Positions 27,787 through 37,302 of a DNA stretch of 64,000 nt are shown here, piece by piece. Where the stretch lies: assembly GCF_005281345.1 (NCBI RefSeq), contig NZ_SZXJ01000027.1, positions 209,170 through 273,169 of the forward strand, written 5' to 3'. The position numbers and the translations under genes are program-made. Under the pieces are notes generated by a model. That model worked only from the letters and a program-made list of their open reading frames with translations. It had not been told where the DNA came from and searched no databases. Within the stretch, counting starts at the first letter, position 1. Every line of letters starts with the position of its first letter. Source of the DNA: Citrobacter sp. wls619 (GTDB taxonomy: Bacteria > Pseudomonadota > Gammaproteobacteria > Enterobacterales > Enterobacteriaceae).

Positions 27787-28915
27787 AATTAATGAAACTG
27801 AGCGCGCGATTGTCGACGCGGTGACAAGCGTCGCCCGGGATGTCCTGCAACCACGCGCCCAGCACTATGATGAAACGGAGACTTTCTGCCAGGAGAGTCT
27901 TACTGCGCTGGGCGAACTCGGCTGCATGGGCATTAACTTACCCGAAGCCTATGGCGGCTTCGGGGTGGGTAGCGTCGCCATGAGTCAGGCGGTAGAAGCG
28001 ATTGCTGGCGCCTGTGCTTCCACCGCTTCTGCGCTGACCGCCCATTTCCTGGCCACCGACTCTATTCTGATTGGCGGAACCGAAGAACAAAAGCTGCACT
28101 GGCTCCCGCGGGCAGCCAGTGGGGAATTGTTGGGGGCGTTTGCGCTAACGGAACCTGCCGCTGGCTCAAACCCCGCGGATATGCGAACGGTTGCAAAGCG
28201 TGAGGCTGATGGATGGCGAATCCAGGGCAATAAACACTACATCACGAATGCCCGGGAAGCAGACTTCATTGTGCTGTATGCGAAAACGGCTCCGGCAGAG
28301 GGGCATAACGGTATCAGCGCGTTCATTATCCCGAAAGACACCGGCGGCGTCGTGTTCTCCAGCCCGGAAAAAACCATGGGGCTACGTGGCAGTACTATTT
28401 ATGAACTGTCTTTAGATTGCTGGCTTCCTCAGTCCGCGCTGCTGGGTAAAGAAGGTCAGGGATTCGCAACGGCGATGGAAGTGCTTGATCGTGGTCGTGT
28501 TGAAGTCGCTGCAATGTCACTGGGTATTGCCAGCGCGGCAATGGAGAGTTGTTTGCAGTGGGTGCATGACCGACAGATTGGTCCAAAACCATTGATGGCC
28601 TATCAGGGAACGCAATGGCGACTGGCGGATATGCATACTCAGTTACAGGCCGCACGGCTGCTGACCTGGCAAGCGGCGGAAAAGCGCGATAGCGGGCAAC
28701 GTTTTAGCCTTGATTCAGCGACCGCCAAATTGTTTGCCGCTGAATGCGCCGGTTTTGTCACGGATGCCGCACTGCAGTTACACGGTGGCTATGGCTACAT
28801 CCGCGATCTTCCCCTGGAACGTTATGTCCGGGATGCCCGCATCCTGCGCATCTTCGAAGGCACGTCGGAAATACAAAAAATCATTATCTCAAGAAGCTTG
28901 CTGAACAACCGTTAG
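27776..28915 (+). CDS. Acyl-CoA dehydrogenase
   Basis: A 379-residue flavoprotein of the short/medium-chain type. Landmarks: GCMGINLPEAYGG, AFALTEPAAGSNPADM, HYITNA, QLHGGYGYIRDLPLERYVRDARI and catalytic Glu E361 in RIFEGTSEIQ. It would introduce an alpha,beta double bond into an acyl-CoA and pass electrons to the ETF encoded 1.6 kb downstream. With the CoA-transferase upstream and HutU before that, imidazolepropionyl-CoA to urocanyl-CoA is the most economical substrate pair. Reaction class is firm; substrate is inferred. Confidence 0.92.
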   Translation: MSFEINETERAIVDAVTSVARDVLQPRAQHYDETETFCQESLTALGELGCMGINLPEAYGGFGVGSVAMSQAVEAIAGACASTASALTAHFLATDSILIGGTEEQKLHWLPRAASGELLGAFALTEPAAGSNPADMRTVAKREADGWRIQGNKHYITNAREADFIVLYAKTAPAEGHNGISAFIIPKDTGGVVFSSPEKTMGLRGSTIYELSLDCWLPQSALLGKEGQGFATAMEVLDRGRVEVAAMSLGIASAAMESCLQWVHDRQIGPKPLMAYQGTQWRLADMHTQLQAARLLTWQAAEKRDSGQRFSLDSATAKLFAAECAGFVTDAALQLHGGYGYIRDLPLERYVRDARILRIFEGTSEIQKIIISRSLLNNR

Positions 28916-29040
28916 GCATGACCAAACGGTAGAGCAAAGTGCGTGCGGGATTGCATGCTCCAGGCTGTTCCCGGCCTGGAAATTCGATGGGTAAAAGCAC
29001 CATTTCCAGGTTCGTTCTATAACGTGAGGAAGCATGCATC

Positions 29041-30477
29041 ATGAACATTGACGACAGTACACAACAACATGTAAAGCCTGCAGCCGTGGCTCCGTTAATT
29101 GAGTCACGCTCTATTGACTACATTCCTGAGGCTGAACGACACGGCAGTTTGTTCAGTCAGTTTACGCTGTGGTTTGGCGCCAACCTGCAAATTACAGCAA
29201 TTGTTACTGGCGCATTGGCCGTGGTGTTGGGCGGTGATGTGTTCTGGTCGCTGATTGGATTATTCGTCGGACAGGTACTCGGTGGCGCAGTGATGGCGCT
29301 CCATGCTGCGCAGGGACCGAAACTGGGTCTTCCACAGATGATATCGAGCCGGGTGCAGTTTGGCGTATACGGTGCAGTACTGCCGATAATCCTGGTCTGC
29401 ATGATGTACGTGGGTTTTTCCGCGGGGGGGACGGTACTCGCCGGCCAGGCCATTGCGCAGCTCGTCAACGTGAGTGACTGGTTTGGTATTCTGATTTTTG
29501 GTGTCGTGATTATCACCATTACGGTTTGTGGTTACCGCGTGATCCACGGGCTGGGTAAACTGGCGAGTGTGGTGGGTATCGTCATCTTCTTTTACCTCTT
29601 TTTTAAAATTCTCTATGGCTATGATGTTCAGACATTGCTGGAAAATCGCCACTTTACGCTGACCAATTTCTTGCTGGCTATGTCCCTTTCAGCATCATGG
29701 CAGATAGCATTTGGCCCCTATGTTGCCGACTATTCGCGCTATTTACCGAGCAACACGTCTACCGCAAAAGCATTTTTCGCTGTCGGACTGGGTAGCGTCG
29801 TGGGGACTCAGGCATCCATGGTGCTGGGGGTTTTTGCTGCCGCGATCGCAGGGAAACAGTTTGCGGGTCATGAAGTTGCCTACATCGTCGGCCTTGGCAG
29901 TACAGGGGTTATTGCCGGTCTGTTATTCCTCGGCATCTTCTTTGGTAAGGTCACCATTACTGCACTGAATGCCTATGGCAGCTTTATGTCACTCGCCACT
30001 ATTGTCAGCGGCTTCCGTGGAAAACATAGCGTATCACCCGGTATGCGTCTGTTTTTCATCATTCTCATGGTGGGGTTCTCTACGCTGATCGGTTTATTAG
30101 GACAGCATGAATTCCTGAAGTTATTTACCGCATTCTTGTTATTTTTGTTGGCCTTCTTCACCCCGTGGAGTGCGATTAACCTGGTGGATTACTACCTCGT
30201 CACCAAAGGGCGTTATGACTTGCCCGCACTCTCTGATCCTAACGGACGCTATGGTCGCTGGAACATGACCGGCATCCTCACTTATCTGTTCGGTATTGTC
30301 GTCCAGTTACCGTTTATCGCGACCAGCTTTTATACCGGCTCACTCGTTGAAAGCCTGGGCGGGACTGATATCTCCTGGATTGTTGGCCTGCTGGCAACCG
30401 GGGTGGTCTATTTTGTGGCTACGCGGTTCTGGCCGCCCTCTATCGCACCGGCGCTGATTTTGCCTGAAGAGCGTTAG
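29041..30477 (+). CDS. NCS1-family permease (cytosine/purine type), putative imidazole-acid importer
   Basis: A 478-residue inner-membrane transporter with about 12 helices, of the nucleobase:cation symporter-1 family (CodB-like): FTLWFGANLQITAIVTGAL, GLPQMISSRVQFGVYGA, SASWQIAFGPYVADYSRYLP, LVDYYLVTKGRYD. CodB-like carriers occur in hut clusters of pseudomonads as urocanate transporters. By context this one probably imports urocanate or imidazole propionate. The 125-bp gap before it contains a CCAGGC/GCCTGG hairpin near 28970-28990 that may tune expression. Confidence 0.9.
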   Translation: MNIDDSTQQHVKPAAVAPLIESRSIDYIPEAERHGSLFSQFTLWFGANLQITAIVTGALAVVLGGDVFWSLIGLFVGQVLGGAVMALHAAQGPKLGLPQMISSRVQFGVYGAVLPIILVCMMYVGFSAGGTVLAGQAIAQLVNVSDWFGILIFGVVIITITVCGYRVIHGLGKLASVVGIVIFFYLFFKILYGYDVQTLLENRHFTLTNFLLAMSLSASWQIAFGPYVADYSRYLPSNTSTAKAFFAVGLGSVVGTQASMVLGVFAAAIAGKQFAGHEVAYIVGLGSTGVIAGLLFLGIFFGKVTITALNAYGSFMSLATIVSGFRGKHSVSPGMRLFFIILMVGFSTLIGLLGQHEFLKLFTAFLLFLLAFFTPWSAINLVDYYLVTKGRYDLPALSDPNGRYGRWNMTGILTYLFGIVVQLPFIATSFYTGSLVESLGGTDISWIVGLLATGVVYFVATRFWPPSIAPALILPEER

Positions 30478-30511
30478 TTTTCTCGTTCATACAAAACAGA
30501 AGGAATACGAA

Positions 30512-31270
30512 ATGAAAATCTTAGTGGGCGTGAAACGTGTTATCGACCATAACGTCAAAATACGTATCAAAGCTGATGGAACCGGTGCTGAGCTGGAAAA
30601 CGTCAAAATGTCGATGAACCCTTTTGACGAAATTGCGCTGGAGGAGGCGGTGCGTCTGAAAGAAGCCGGCGTGGCAAGTGAAGTTGTTGTTGTTTCAGTC
30701 GGGGATAATTCCTCTCAGGAAACGCTACGCAATGCGCTGGCCCGCGGCGCTGACAAGGCGCTGTTGGTGGAAACCGAACAGGGGGCAACATTCGGTTCAT
30801 TGGACATCGCGAAAATACTCCAGCGACTTGTCGCCCAGCTAGAACCTCAGCTCATCCTGCTGGGCAAGCAAGCGATTGATAATGACGCCAACCAGACCGG
30901 GCAAATGCTGGCCGGATTGCTGGCGTGCAGTCAGGCAACCTTTGCATCGGCGCTGGATGTGACCGATGACGGTCGTATTACGGTTACCCGGGAAATTGAC
31001 GGCGGTTTAGAGGTGCTCTCCCTGGCATTACCTGCGGTGGTAACTGCCGATCTACGCCTGAATCAACCTCGTTACCCGAGCCTGCCGAATATTATGAAAG
31101 CGAAGAATAAACCTCTGGAGATTATCTCATTGGCATCTATGGGTTTTCTACCCTCGAAGCAGTTAACCACCCTCAATATCACCGAGCCGAAAAAACGCAA
31201 TACCCGCTGTCAGTGGCTGGAAAATGCGGCCCAACTGGTTGCGGTGCTGAAAGAACACAAAGCCATTTAA
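30512..31270 (+). CDS. Electron transfer flavoprotein beta subunit
   Basis: A 252-residue ETF beta (FixA/EtfB) subunit: MKILVGVKRVIDHNVKIRI, MNPFDEIALEEAVRLKE, LLGKQAIDNDANQTGQMLA and LPAVVTADLRLNQPRYPSLPNIMKAKNKP. It binds AMP and pairs with the alpha subunit encoded 18 bp downstream. It accepts electrons from the acyl-CoA dehydrogenase. The presence of an ETF-QO gene right after argues for oxidation feeding quinone, rather than for the CaiB/FixABCX reductive arrangement. Confidence 0.93.
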   Translation: MKILVGVKRVIDHNVKIRIKADGTGAELENVKMSMNPFDEIALEEAVRLKEAGVASEVVVVSVGDNSSQETLRNALARGADKALLVETEQGATFGSLDIAKILQRLVAQLEPQLILLGKQAIDNDANQTGQMLAGLLACSQATFASALDVTDDGRITVTREIDGGLEVLSLALPAVVTADLRLNQPRYPSLPNIMKAKNKPLEIISLASMGFLPSKQLTTLNITEPKKRNTRCQWLENAAQLVAVLKEHKAI

Positions 31271-31288
31271 TTCTCAGAGGATGCCGAA

Positions 31289-32242
31289 ATGAGTCAGACA
31301 TCAATTCTTGTTATTGCCGAACACGATAATCAGACGCTGAAAAGCAGTACCCTGACTACCCTCACTGCGGCACTGCACATTGCTGCCGGCGGCGAGGGGA
31401 GGGTTCACTTGCTGATTGTGGGCCATCAGTGCCAAAACGTTGTGGATGCCGCGCGAGATCTCAGTGGAATCGCGGAAATTCTGGTTTGTGACGCTCCTCA
31501 TTACGCCAGCCTTCTGGCGGAAGAGGTGTGCGCAGCGGTTGTTCCCCTGGTGACTGATTTCACCCATATACTTTTACCGGCGACCGGATACGGCAAAAAT
31601 ATCGCACCGCGGTTGGCGGCAATGCTGGATGTCGCACAAATTTCTGATATCACCGAAGTCTGTGATGCAAATACGTTTGTGCGTCCAATTTATGCAGGTA
31701 ATGCCCTGGAAACGGTGCGCAATAATGGCGGACAACTGGTGATTACTGTGCGCGGTTCAGCCTTCACGCCATCACAACATGCCGGGAATGACGTACGAGT
31801 AACGCCGGTTCAACCAACCGCCGCGCTGGCATTGTCACGCCATGTGAGCCAATCACTTACGCCGTTTTCTCGTCCGGAACTGAGTACCTCAAAAATCGTC
31901 ATTTCGGGGGGGCGCGGACTGAGTGCGAAAGAGAATTTTCAACTTATTGAGACCATTGCCGACAAGCTTGGCGCAGCAATTGGCGCATCCCGTGCAGCCG
32001 TTGACGCCGGTTTTGTGCCTAATGATTATCAGGTTGGGCAGACCGGTAAAATTATTGCCCCCGACCTCTATATCGCCGTAGGTATTTCCGGTGCGATACA
32101 ACATTTGGCGGGGATGAAAGAAAGCAAATTGATTGTCGCCATTAATAAAGATAAAGAGGCGCCGATTTTCCAGATTGCAGATTACGGTATCGAAGGCGAT
32201 CTGTTCCAGATTTTACCCGAGCTGGAGAAAGCGCTGGCGTAA
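31289..32242 (+). CDS. Electron transfer flavoprotein alpha subunit
   Basis: A 317-residue ETF alpha (FixB/EtfA). The C-terminal FAD domain is intact: [89 protein letters not shown]. It forms a heterodimer with the beta subunit and shuttles two electrons to ETF:quinone oxidoreductase. Confidence 0.94.
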   Translation: MSQTSILVIAEHDNQTLKSSTLTTLTAALHIAAGGEGRVHLLIVGHQCQNVVDAARDLSGIAEILVCDAPHYASLLAEEVCAAVVPLVTDFTHILLPATGYGKNIAPRLAAMLDVAQISDITEVCDANTFVRPIYAGNALETVRNNGGQLVITVRGSAFTPSQHAGNDVRVTPVQPTAALALSRHVSQSLTPFSRPELSTSKIVISGGRGLSAKENFQLIETIADKLGAAIGASRAAVDAGFVPNDYQVGQTGKIIAPDLYIAVGISGAIQHLAGMKESKLIVAINKDKEAPIFQIADYGIEGDLFQILPELEKALA

Positions 32243-32284
32243 CCCGCCAGACCCTATAACGTTTTTTCTTTCTCAGGAGGACAT

Positions 32285-33982
32285 ATGCATCCAGACAGGT
32301 CAGCGCTCGACACCCAAAAGAACCGTGAGGCAATGGAGTTTGATGTCCTGATTGTGGGGGGCGGTCCATCGGGGCTGGCGGCGGCGATTCATCTGCAGCA
32401 ACTGGCGGGACAGCGCCAGCAAACGCTTTCCGTTTGCCTGATCGACAAAGGAGCCAGCATTGGTGCACATATATTGTCCGGAGCGGTCATTGATCCTGTT
32501 GGATTGAATGAACTGCTGCCGGGCTGGCAACAAAAACTGTCATTACCGCTAACGCCAGTGACGGAAGATCGTTTTTTGTTTTTGGGTGCCCAAAAGCAGA
32601 TTCGTGTACCGCAAGCATTGTTACCTGAATGCTTTAAAAATCATGGCAATGTGATTGGGAGCCTTGGCCTGGTGTGCCAGACACTTGCCCAGCAGGCGGA
32701 ACAACTGGGCGTCGAAGTCTTTGCCGGATTTACGGGGACTGAGGTGCTTTATGATGAACAGGGGGCAGTAATCGGTGTCGCTACCGGTGATATGGGACTG
32801 GACAAATCAGGTCAGCCAACCGGGCAGTATCAGCAAGGGATCAACCTGCTCGCCAGGACCACGCTTTTTGCTGAAGGATGCCGCGGACAGCTAGGAAAAA
32901 CAGTAATTGAGACGTTCGCACTAGACCGGGATAGCGCCCCCCAGACCTACGGACTGGGGTTGAAAGAAGTGTGGCAAGTTCCCCCGGAACAGCATCAACC
33001 GGGGCTGGTGGTGCATTGTGCCGGTTGGCCGTTGGGTGCAGCAACCTACGGCGGTGGCTTTGTCTACCATTATGGCGAGAACCTGGTCGCGGTGGGATTG
33101 GTTGTTGGGCTGAATTACAGTAATCCGTGGTTGTCACCGTTTGAAGAGTTTCAACGTTTGAAAACACATCCGGCGATTTCTGCGCATCTGCAACAGGGGA
33201 AGCGCCTCAGCTATGGCGCCAGAACGATGGTTGCGGGAGGATTGTCTTCGCTGCCGATACTGAGCTTTAAAGGAGGGGCGCTTCTTGGTGATAACGCTGG
33301 ATTTTTAAACGCCGCACGAATCAAAGGCAGCCACTGCGCGATTAAAAGTGGAATGCTGGCTGCCCGAGCGACTCTCGAGGCTTTAGACATCGCACAGGCT
33401 CAGGGGCAATATCTGGCAGATGAGGCGACTCTGGCCGCGGTTTATCAGCAGGGCTTCCAGGACAGTTGGCTGTACCGCGAACTATACCAAACGCGTAACT
33501 TTAAACCCTATATGAAGAAGGGGCTGTATACAGGCTCTCTCTTATTTGGTGCGGAACAACTGTTATTGAAAGGCCATACACCGTGGACGTTAACACTGAA
33601 ACAAAGCGATCATCAGGCACTCAAACCCGCCTCCAGCGAGGCGAAGATTAACTATCCAAAGCCTGACGGCGTGCTGACATTCGACCGCTCTTCATCGGTG
33701 TTTTTGTCGAATACTAACCATGAAGAAGATCAGCCCTGTCATTTGAGGTTGAAAGATGAGCGTATCCCGCTCACGGTCAATCTGCCGTTGTACGCGGCCC
33801 CGGAGACACGTTACTGTCCGGCGGGTGTCTATGAAATAGTTGAGCTGGAGCGGCAACCTCATCTGCAAATTAATGCGCAGAACTGCCTGCACTGTAAGGC
33901 CTGTGATATTAAAGACCCAACGCAAAATATCACCTGGACGGCTCCTCAGGGAGGCGAAGGTCCACTGTATCAGGGGATGTAA
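32285..33982 (+). CDS. Electron transfer flavoprotein:ubiquinone oxidoreductase
   Basis: A 565-residue ETF-QO, full length for the mitochondrial/proteobacterial type. It has an N-terminal FAD-binding GGGPSGLAAAIHLQQL (about 24-39), membrane-associated quinone region, and a C-terminal 4Fe-4S domain with NCLHCKACDIKDP and a further Cys in YCPAGVYE. It delivers ETF electrons to the quinone pool. Enterobacteria usually have only the separate FixC and FixX proteins, so a fused ETF-QO is notable. Strong ribosome-binding site (AGGAGG) 6 bases before ATG. Last gene before a strong terminator. Confidence 0.94.
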   Translation: MHPDRSALDTQKNREAMEFDVLIVGGGPSGLAAAIHLQQLAGQRQQTLSVCLIDKGASIGAHILSGAVIDPVGLNELLPGWQQKLSLPLTPVTEDRFLFLGAQKQIRVPQALLPECFKNHGNVIGSLGLVCQTLAQQAEQLGVEVFAGFTGTEVLYDEQGAVIGVATGDMGLDKSGQPTGQYQQGINLLARTTLFAEGCRGQLGKTVIETFALDRDSAPQTYGLGLKEVWQVPPEQHQPGLVVHCAGWPLGAATYGGGFVYHYGENLVAVGLVVGLNYSNPWLSPFEEFQRLKTHPAISAHLQQGKRLSYGARTMVAGGLSSLPILSFKGGALLGDNAGFLNAARIKGSHCAIKSGMLAARATLEALDIAQAQGQYLADEATLAAVYQQGFQDSWLYRELYQTRNFKPYMKKGLYTGSLLFGAEQLLLKGHTPWTLTLKQSDHQALKPASSEAKINYPKPDGVLTFDRSSSVFLSNTNHEEDQPCHLRLKDERIPLTVNLPLYAAPETRYCPAGVYEIVELERQPHLQINAQNCLHCKACDIKDPTQNITWTAPQGGEGPLYQGM

Positions 33983-34001
33983 TACGGCTGCTGTGAGTAA
34001 A

Positions 34002-34050
34002 CCAGAGACACAAAAAACCACGCAATCGCGTGGTTTTTTTGTGCCTCTGG
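34002..34050. terminator. Bidirectional terminator between ETF-QO and ychF
   Basis: Inner stem AACCACGC/GCGTGGTT with a four-base loop is flanked by A and T runs. An outer stem (CCAGAGACAC with GTGCCTCTGG, one mismatch) extends it. The T-run on plus serves the ETF-QO operon, and the A-run serves ychF from the other side. Confidence 0.9.
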
Positions 34051-34094
34051 ACTGATGAGGTCTTCTATGGAGCCTCATCAGACAGCAGAAATGA

Positions 34095-35189
34095 TTAGAC
34101 GTTGAACAGGAAGTTCATCACATCGCCATCTTTAACGATGTAATCTTTACCTTCTGCACGCATCTTGCCGGCTTCTTTCGCGCCTTGCTCACCTTTATAG
34201 GTGATGAAGTCTTCAAACGCGATAGTTTGTGCACGGATAAAGCCTTTCTCGAAGTCGGTGTGGATCTTACCGGCTGCCTGCGGAGCGGTTGCGCCGACAG
34301 GGATGGTCCACGCACGGACTTCTTTCACGCCCGCGGTGAAGTAGGTCTGCAGGTTCAGCAGTTCGTAGCCTGCGCGGATAACGCGGTTCAGGCCAGGCTC
34401 TTCCAGGCCCAGTTCAGCCATAAATTCGTCACGGTCAGCATCGTCGAGTTCAGCGATGTCCGCTTCAACAGCGGCACAAACGGCAACCACGACAGAACCT
34501 TCAGCGTCGGCGATTTCGCGAACTTTATCGAGGTACGGGTTGTTTTCAAAACCGTCTTCGTTCACGTTGGCAATATACATGGTTGGCTTCAGCGTCAGGA
34601 AGCTCAGGTATTTGATGGCTGCCTTGTCTTCGTCAGTCAGGTTTTTCAGCGCACGCAGCATACCGGCGTTTTCCAACTGCGGCAGGCATTTTTCCAGCGC
34701 AGCCAGTTCTGCTTTAGCGTCTTTATCACCGCCTTTGGCTTTCTTCTGTACGCGGTGGATAGCACGCTCGCAGGTGTCGAGGTCGGACAGTGCCAGTTCG
34801 GTGTTGATAACATCGATATCGTCAGCCGGATCCACTTTGTTGTTAACGTGGATAATGTTGTCGTTTTCGAAGCAGCGAACAACGTGACCGATAGCTTCTG
34901 TTTCACGAATGTTGGTCAGGAACTGGTTACCCAGGCCTTCACCTTTGGATGCGCCTTTTACCAGGCCCGCGATATCCACGAATTCCATTGTGGTTGGCAG
35001 GATACGCTGCGGTTTGACGATTTCGGCCAGTTGATCCAGACGAGGATCGGGCATCGGGACAACACCCGTGTTCGGCTCGATAGTACAGAACGGGAAGTTT
35101 GCCGCTTCAATACCCGCTTTTGTGAGCGCGTTGAACAGGGTGGATTTGCCTACGTTTGGCAAACCGACGATACCGCATTTGAATCCCAT
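34095..35189 (-). CDS. ychF: Ribosome-binding ATPase YchF (OLA1 family)
   Basis: A 364-residue P-loop protein. Walker [15 protein letters not shown] at about 8-21, [20 protein letters not shown] as switch region, and NVNE in place of the NKxD motif, which explains ATP rather than GTP preference in the family. A C-terminal TGS domain ends [10 protein letters not shown]. It binds ribosomes and is linked to translation and stress control. It lies next to pth as in E. coli. Confidence 0.97.
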   Translation of the reverse strand: MGFKCGIVGLPNVGKSTLFNALTKAGIEAANFPFCTIEPNTGVVPMPDPRLDQLAEIVKPQRILPTTMEFVDIAGLVKGASKGEGLGNQFLTNIRETEAIGHVVRCFENDNIIHVNNKVDPADDIDVINTELALSDLDTCERAIHRVQKKAKGGDKDAKAELAALEKCLPQLENAGMLRALKNLTDEDKAAIKYLSFLTLKPTMYIANVNEDGFENNPYLDKVREIADAEGSVVVAVCAAVEADIAELDDADRDEFMAELGLEEPGLNRVIRAGYELLNLQTYFTAGVKEVRAWTIPVGATAPQAAGKIHTDFEKGFIRAQTIAFEDFITYKGEQGAKEAGKMRAEGKDYIVKDGDVMNFLFNV

Positions 35190-35304
35190 GTTTAAATCAC
35201 CTTAATCTTTTGATATTCAACCTGTTATGGAAAACAGATTGTAGAAATGGAAACAACTCCGCCTATTATACACAGCACGCGAGAAAAATGCCGCACATCG
35301 CTGC

Positions 35305-35889
35305 TTATTGCGCTTTAAAGGTGTGTAACCGGCTCGTTGCTTTGGTCAGTCCATCTTTGAATAAAATCTCGGTACAACGTGCCGCTTCGTCAATGGCGTC
35401 ATCAATTAACTTCTGTTCTGAAACAGGCGGTTTGCCTAAAACAAAACCGACAACTTTATTTTTATCGCCCGGATGGCCGATTCCAATGCGTAAACGATGA
35501 AAGTTAGGGTTATTACCTAACTTGCTGATGATGTCTTTCAGGCCGTTATGTCCGCCATGACCGCCGCCGAGCTTAAATTTGGCGACGCCGGGCGGCAGAT
35601 CTAATTCATCGTGGGCGACCAGAATTTCATCAGGGTTAATGCGATAAAAGCTGGCCATCGCGCCAACGGCTTTGCCGCTCAGATTCATAAATGTGGTCGG
35701 TACCAGCAGGCGGACATCTTCACCTTCGAGCGTGACTCTGGAGGTGTAGCCGAAGAATTTCGGCTCATCGCGCAGGGGCGCACGGAGTCTCTCTGCCAGT
35801 AAATCGACGTACCATGCGCCTGCATTATGTCGCGTTGCCGCATACTCTGCGCCGGGATTCGCCAGGCCGACAATCAATTTAATCGCCAC
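35305..35889 (-). CDS. pth: Peptidyl-tRNA hydrolase
   Basis: A 194-residue enzyme that frees tRNA from stalled peptidyl-tRNA. The catalytic His is in [14 protein letters not shown] near residue 20. HDELDLPPG and [12 protein letters not shown] are conserved. Essential gene in E. coli. It shares the minus strand with ychF, 115 bp apart, and is divergent from ychH. Confidence 0.97.
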   Translation of the reverse strand: MAIKLIVGLANPGAEYAATRHNAGAWYVDLLAERLRAPLRDEPKFFGYTSRVTLEGEDVRLLVPTTFMNLSGKAVGAMASFYRINPDEILVAHDELDLPPGVAKFKLGGGHGGHNGLKDIISKLGNNPNFHRLRIGIGHPGDKNKVVGFVLGKPPVSEQKLIDDAIDEAARCTEILFKDGLTKATSRLHTFKAQ

Positions 35890-36163
35890 GTAATTTGTCC
35901 TGAGTGTGTCTATAACCGGCGTGTAGTTTACTGTTTGCCGACGCGCTTGACAAAAAACTGCGAGGGTCGCACCGAAAACAGAATAATTGCGGGAATGGAC
36001 TATTAGAAATTGAGGGTGTTCAGTAGCTTATTTGTAAAGTTTTGTTGCGTTGGTGTTTGTATTTGTGATCACAGGCGCACTTGCGAATGGCAGTGTTGTC
36101 TATACTTTACACATAAGGATTAGGGGTATTCCCTGTAACAACCCAAAGTTCCGGAGGTGACAC

Positions 36164-36442
36164 ATGAAACGCAAAAACGCTTCGTTACTCGGTAACGTGC
36201 TCATGGCTTTAGGGTTGGTGGTGATGGTCGGTGGTGTTGGTTACTCTATTTTAAACCAGTTACCGCAATTTAATCTGCCACAGTTTTTCGCACATGGTGC
36301 CGTGCTCAGTATTTTTGTTGGCGGCGTCCTCTGGCTGGCGGGTGCCCGCGTCGGTGGACATGAGCAAATCAGTGACCGCTACTGGTGGGTTCGCCATTAC
36401 GACAAACGCTGCCGTCGTAATGATAGCCAACGCCACAGCTAA
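36164..36442 (+). CDS. ychH: YchH, stress-induced inner-membrane protein
   Basis: A 92-residue protein with two hydrophobic helices (LGNVLMALGLVVMVGGVGYSIL and FAHGAVLSIFVGGVLWLAGA) and a basic C-terminus. In E. coli it is a stress-induced membrane protein (DUF2583). Ribosome-binding GGAGG lies 8 bases before the ATG. It marks the left anchor of the 6.5-kb insertion carrying the cytochrome bc1 operon, since in E. coli dauA is its direct neighbour. Confidence 0.93.
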   Translation: MKRKNASLLGNVLMALGLVVMVGGVGYSILNQLPQFNLPQFFAHGAVLSIFVGGVLWLAGARVGGHEQISDRYWWVRHYDKRCRRNDSQRHS

Positions 36443-36460
36443 GAGCTGACATAACCTGCA

Positions 36461-36487
36461 GACCAGCCAGCGTCTCGCTGACTGGTC
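36461..36487. terminator. Hairpin between the convergent ychH and cytochrome c1 genes
   Basis: Twelve-base arms GACCAGCCAGCG and CGCTGACTGGTC pair with a single G-U and enclose a three-base loop. No clear T-run on either strand, so it is a strong hairpin and a probable shared transcript end. Confidence 0.6.
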
Positions 36488-36488
36488 G

Positions 36489-37298
36489 TTAGTATTTCTC
36501 GTTGCTGCGCGAGCGGGATCGCATGTGCTGTAACAGTGCTAATAACGCCAGCATACCCGCCAGATATCCCATAACGACCGCTCCCTGATGTTTTCTACTC
36601 TCAAGCTGCGGGTCAGCAGCCCACGCCAGAAACGCGGTGACATCGCGTGCGTACTGTTCTTCCGTTTGGGGAACATGCGTTTGCATAGCCCAGGTGATGT
36701 CATTGTCAGCCAGCGGTTTGGGCATATTAACCATCCCGCCAGGGAAAAAACGGTTGGTTTTCATCTCCGGGTCATCGGTTGCATACCCGGTCAGCAGCGC
36801 ATAAACGTAATCAGCGCCTTGCTCGGTGTAGGGGGTGAACGCATCCAGTAAAAATCGCGGGAACCCGCGGTCGTAGGTTCGTGCTCGAACGATATAGCTC
36901 AGGTCAACCGGCAGCGCGCCATTATTAAGGTATTTTGCTTCCTGTTCATTCAGATAAGGTGACGCGAAAACATCGTTCAGATTGCCTTCCCGTTCGCCGG
37001 GTTGACCGTCGTCTTCAATTGTCGCGAAGACGTAGCCGCTGGCCAGTGCTTTGGCCTCCGCCTCACTGAGTTGTGGCCCTCCAGCTTTAGTTAACGTTTT
37101 GAAAGTGAGATATTTCATACCGTGGCAGGCCCGGCATTTCTCTTCATAGACCTGCAGCCCGCGTCGCAGTTGTTCGCTATCGTGTTTACCGTTCATGCCG
37201 CTAAACGACCATGTCTGCGCGGTGGGTAGCTGTGCGTAAATCGCATTGCTCAAGAAAAGAGCCAGAGTCAGAGTTACAGTAGTTAGAAGTCGCGCCAT
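36489..37298 (-). CDS. petC: Cytochrome c1 of a cytochrome bc1 complex
   Basis: A 269-residue periplasmic haem protein with signal peptide (about 1-22). Haem-binding CRACH at 55-59, the axial Met region FFPGGMVNMPKPL, the family block RARTYDRGFPRFLLDAFTPYTEQGADYVYALLTGY, and a C-terminal membrane anchor (MGYLAGMLALLALL) with a basic tail. The ATG at 37298 is four bases after the cytochrome b stop. An upstream in-frame extension overlaps cytochrome b and is discarded. It takes electrons from the Rieske protein and passes them to a soluble carrier, here plausibly the pseudoazurin of the same operon. Confidence 0.92.
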   Translation of the reverse strand: MARLLTTVTLTLALFLSNAIYAQLPTAQTWSFSGMNGKHDSEQLRRGLQVYEEKCRACHGMKYLTFKTLTKAGGPQLSEAEAKALASGYVFATIEDDGQPGEREGNLNDVFASPYLNEQEAKYLNNGALPVDLSYIVRARTYDRGFPRFLLDAFTPYTEQGADYVYALLTGYATDDPEMKTNRFFPGGMVNMPKPLADNDITWAMQTHVPQTEEQYARDVTAFLAWAADPQLESRKHQGAVVMGYLAGMLALLALLQHMRSRSRSNEKY

Positions 37299-37302
37299 GA
37301 TG

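Noticed and set aside
26608-33982. Carnitine (cai/fix) reductive system
   Set aside because: No CaiT-type carrier, CaiD or CaiE homologue is present, the dehydrogenase is paired with a fused ETF-QO, and the cluster begins with hutC and hutU.
34185-35195. Long open frame on the plus strand opposite ychF (336 codons)
   Set aside because: It mirrors the conserved ychF codons, has no family similarity and no ribosome-binding site; a codon-bias shadow.
36061-36090. CRP site upstream of ychH (TGTGATCACA)
   Set aside because: The two half-sites abut with no six-base spacer, so it does not fit the CRP consensus.
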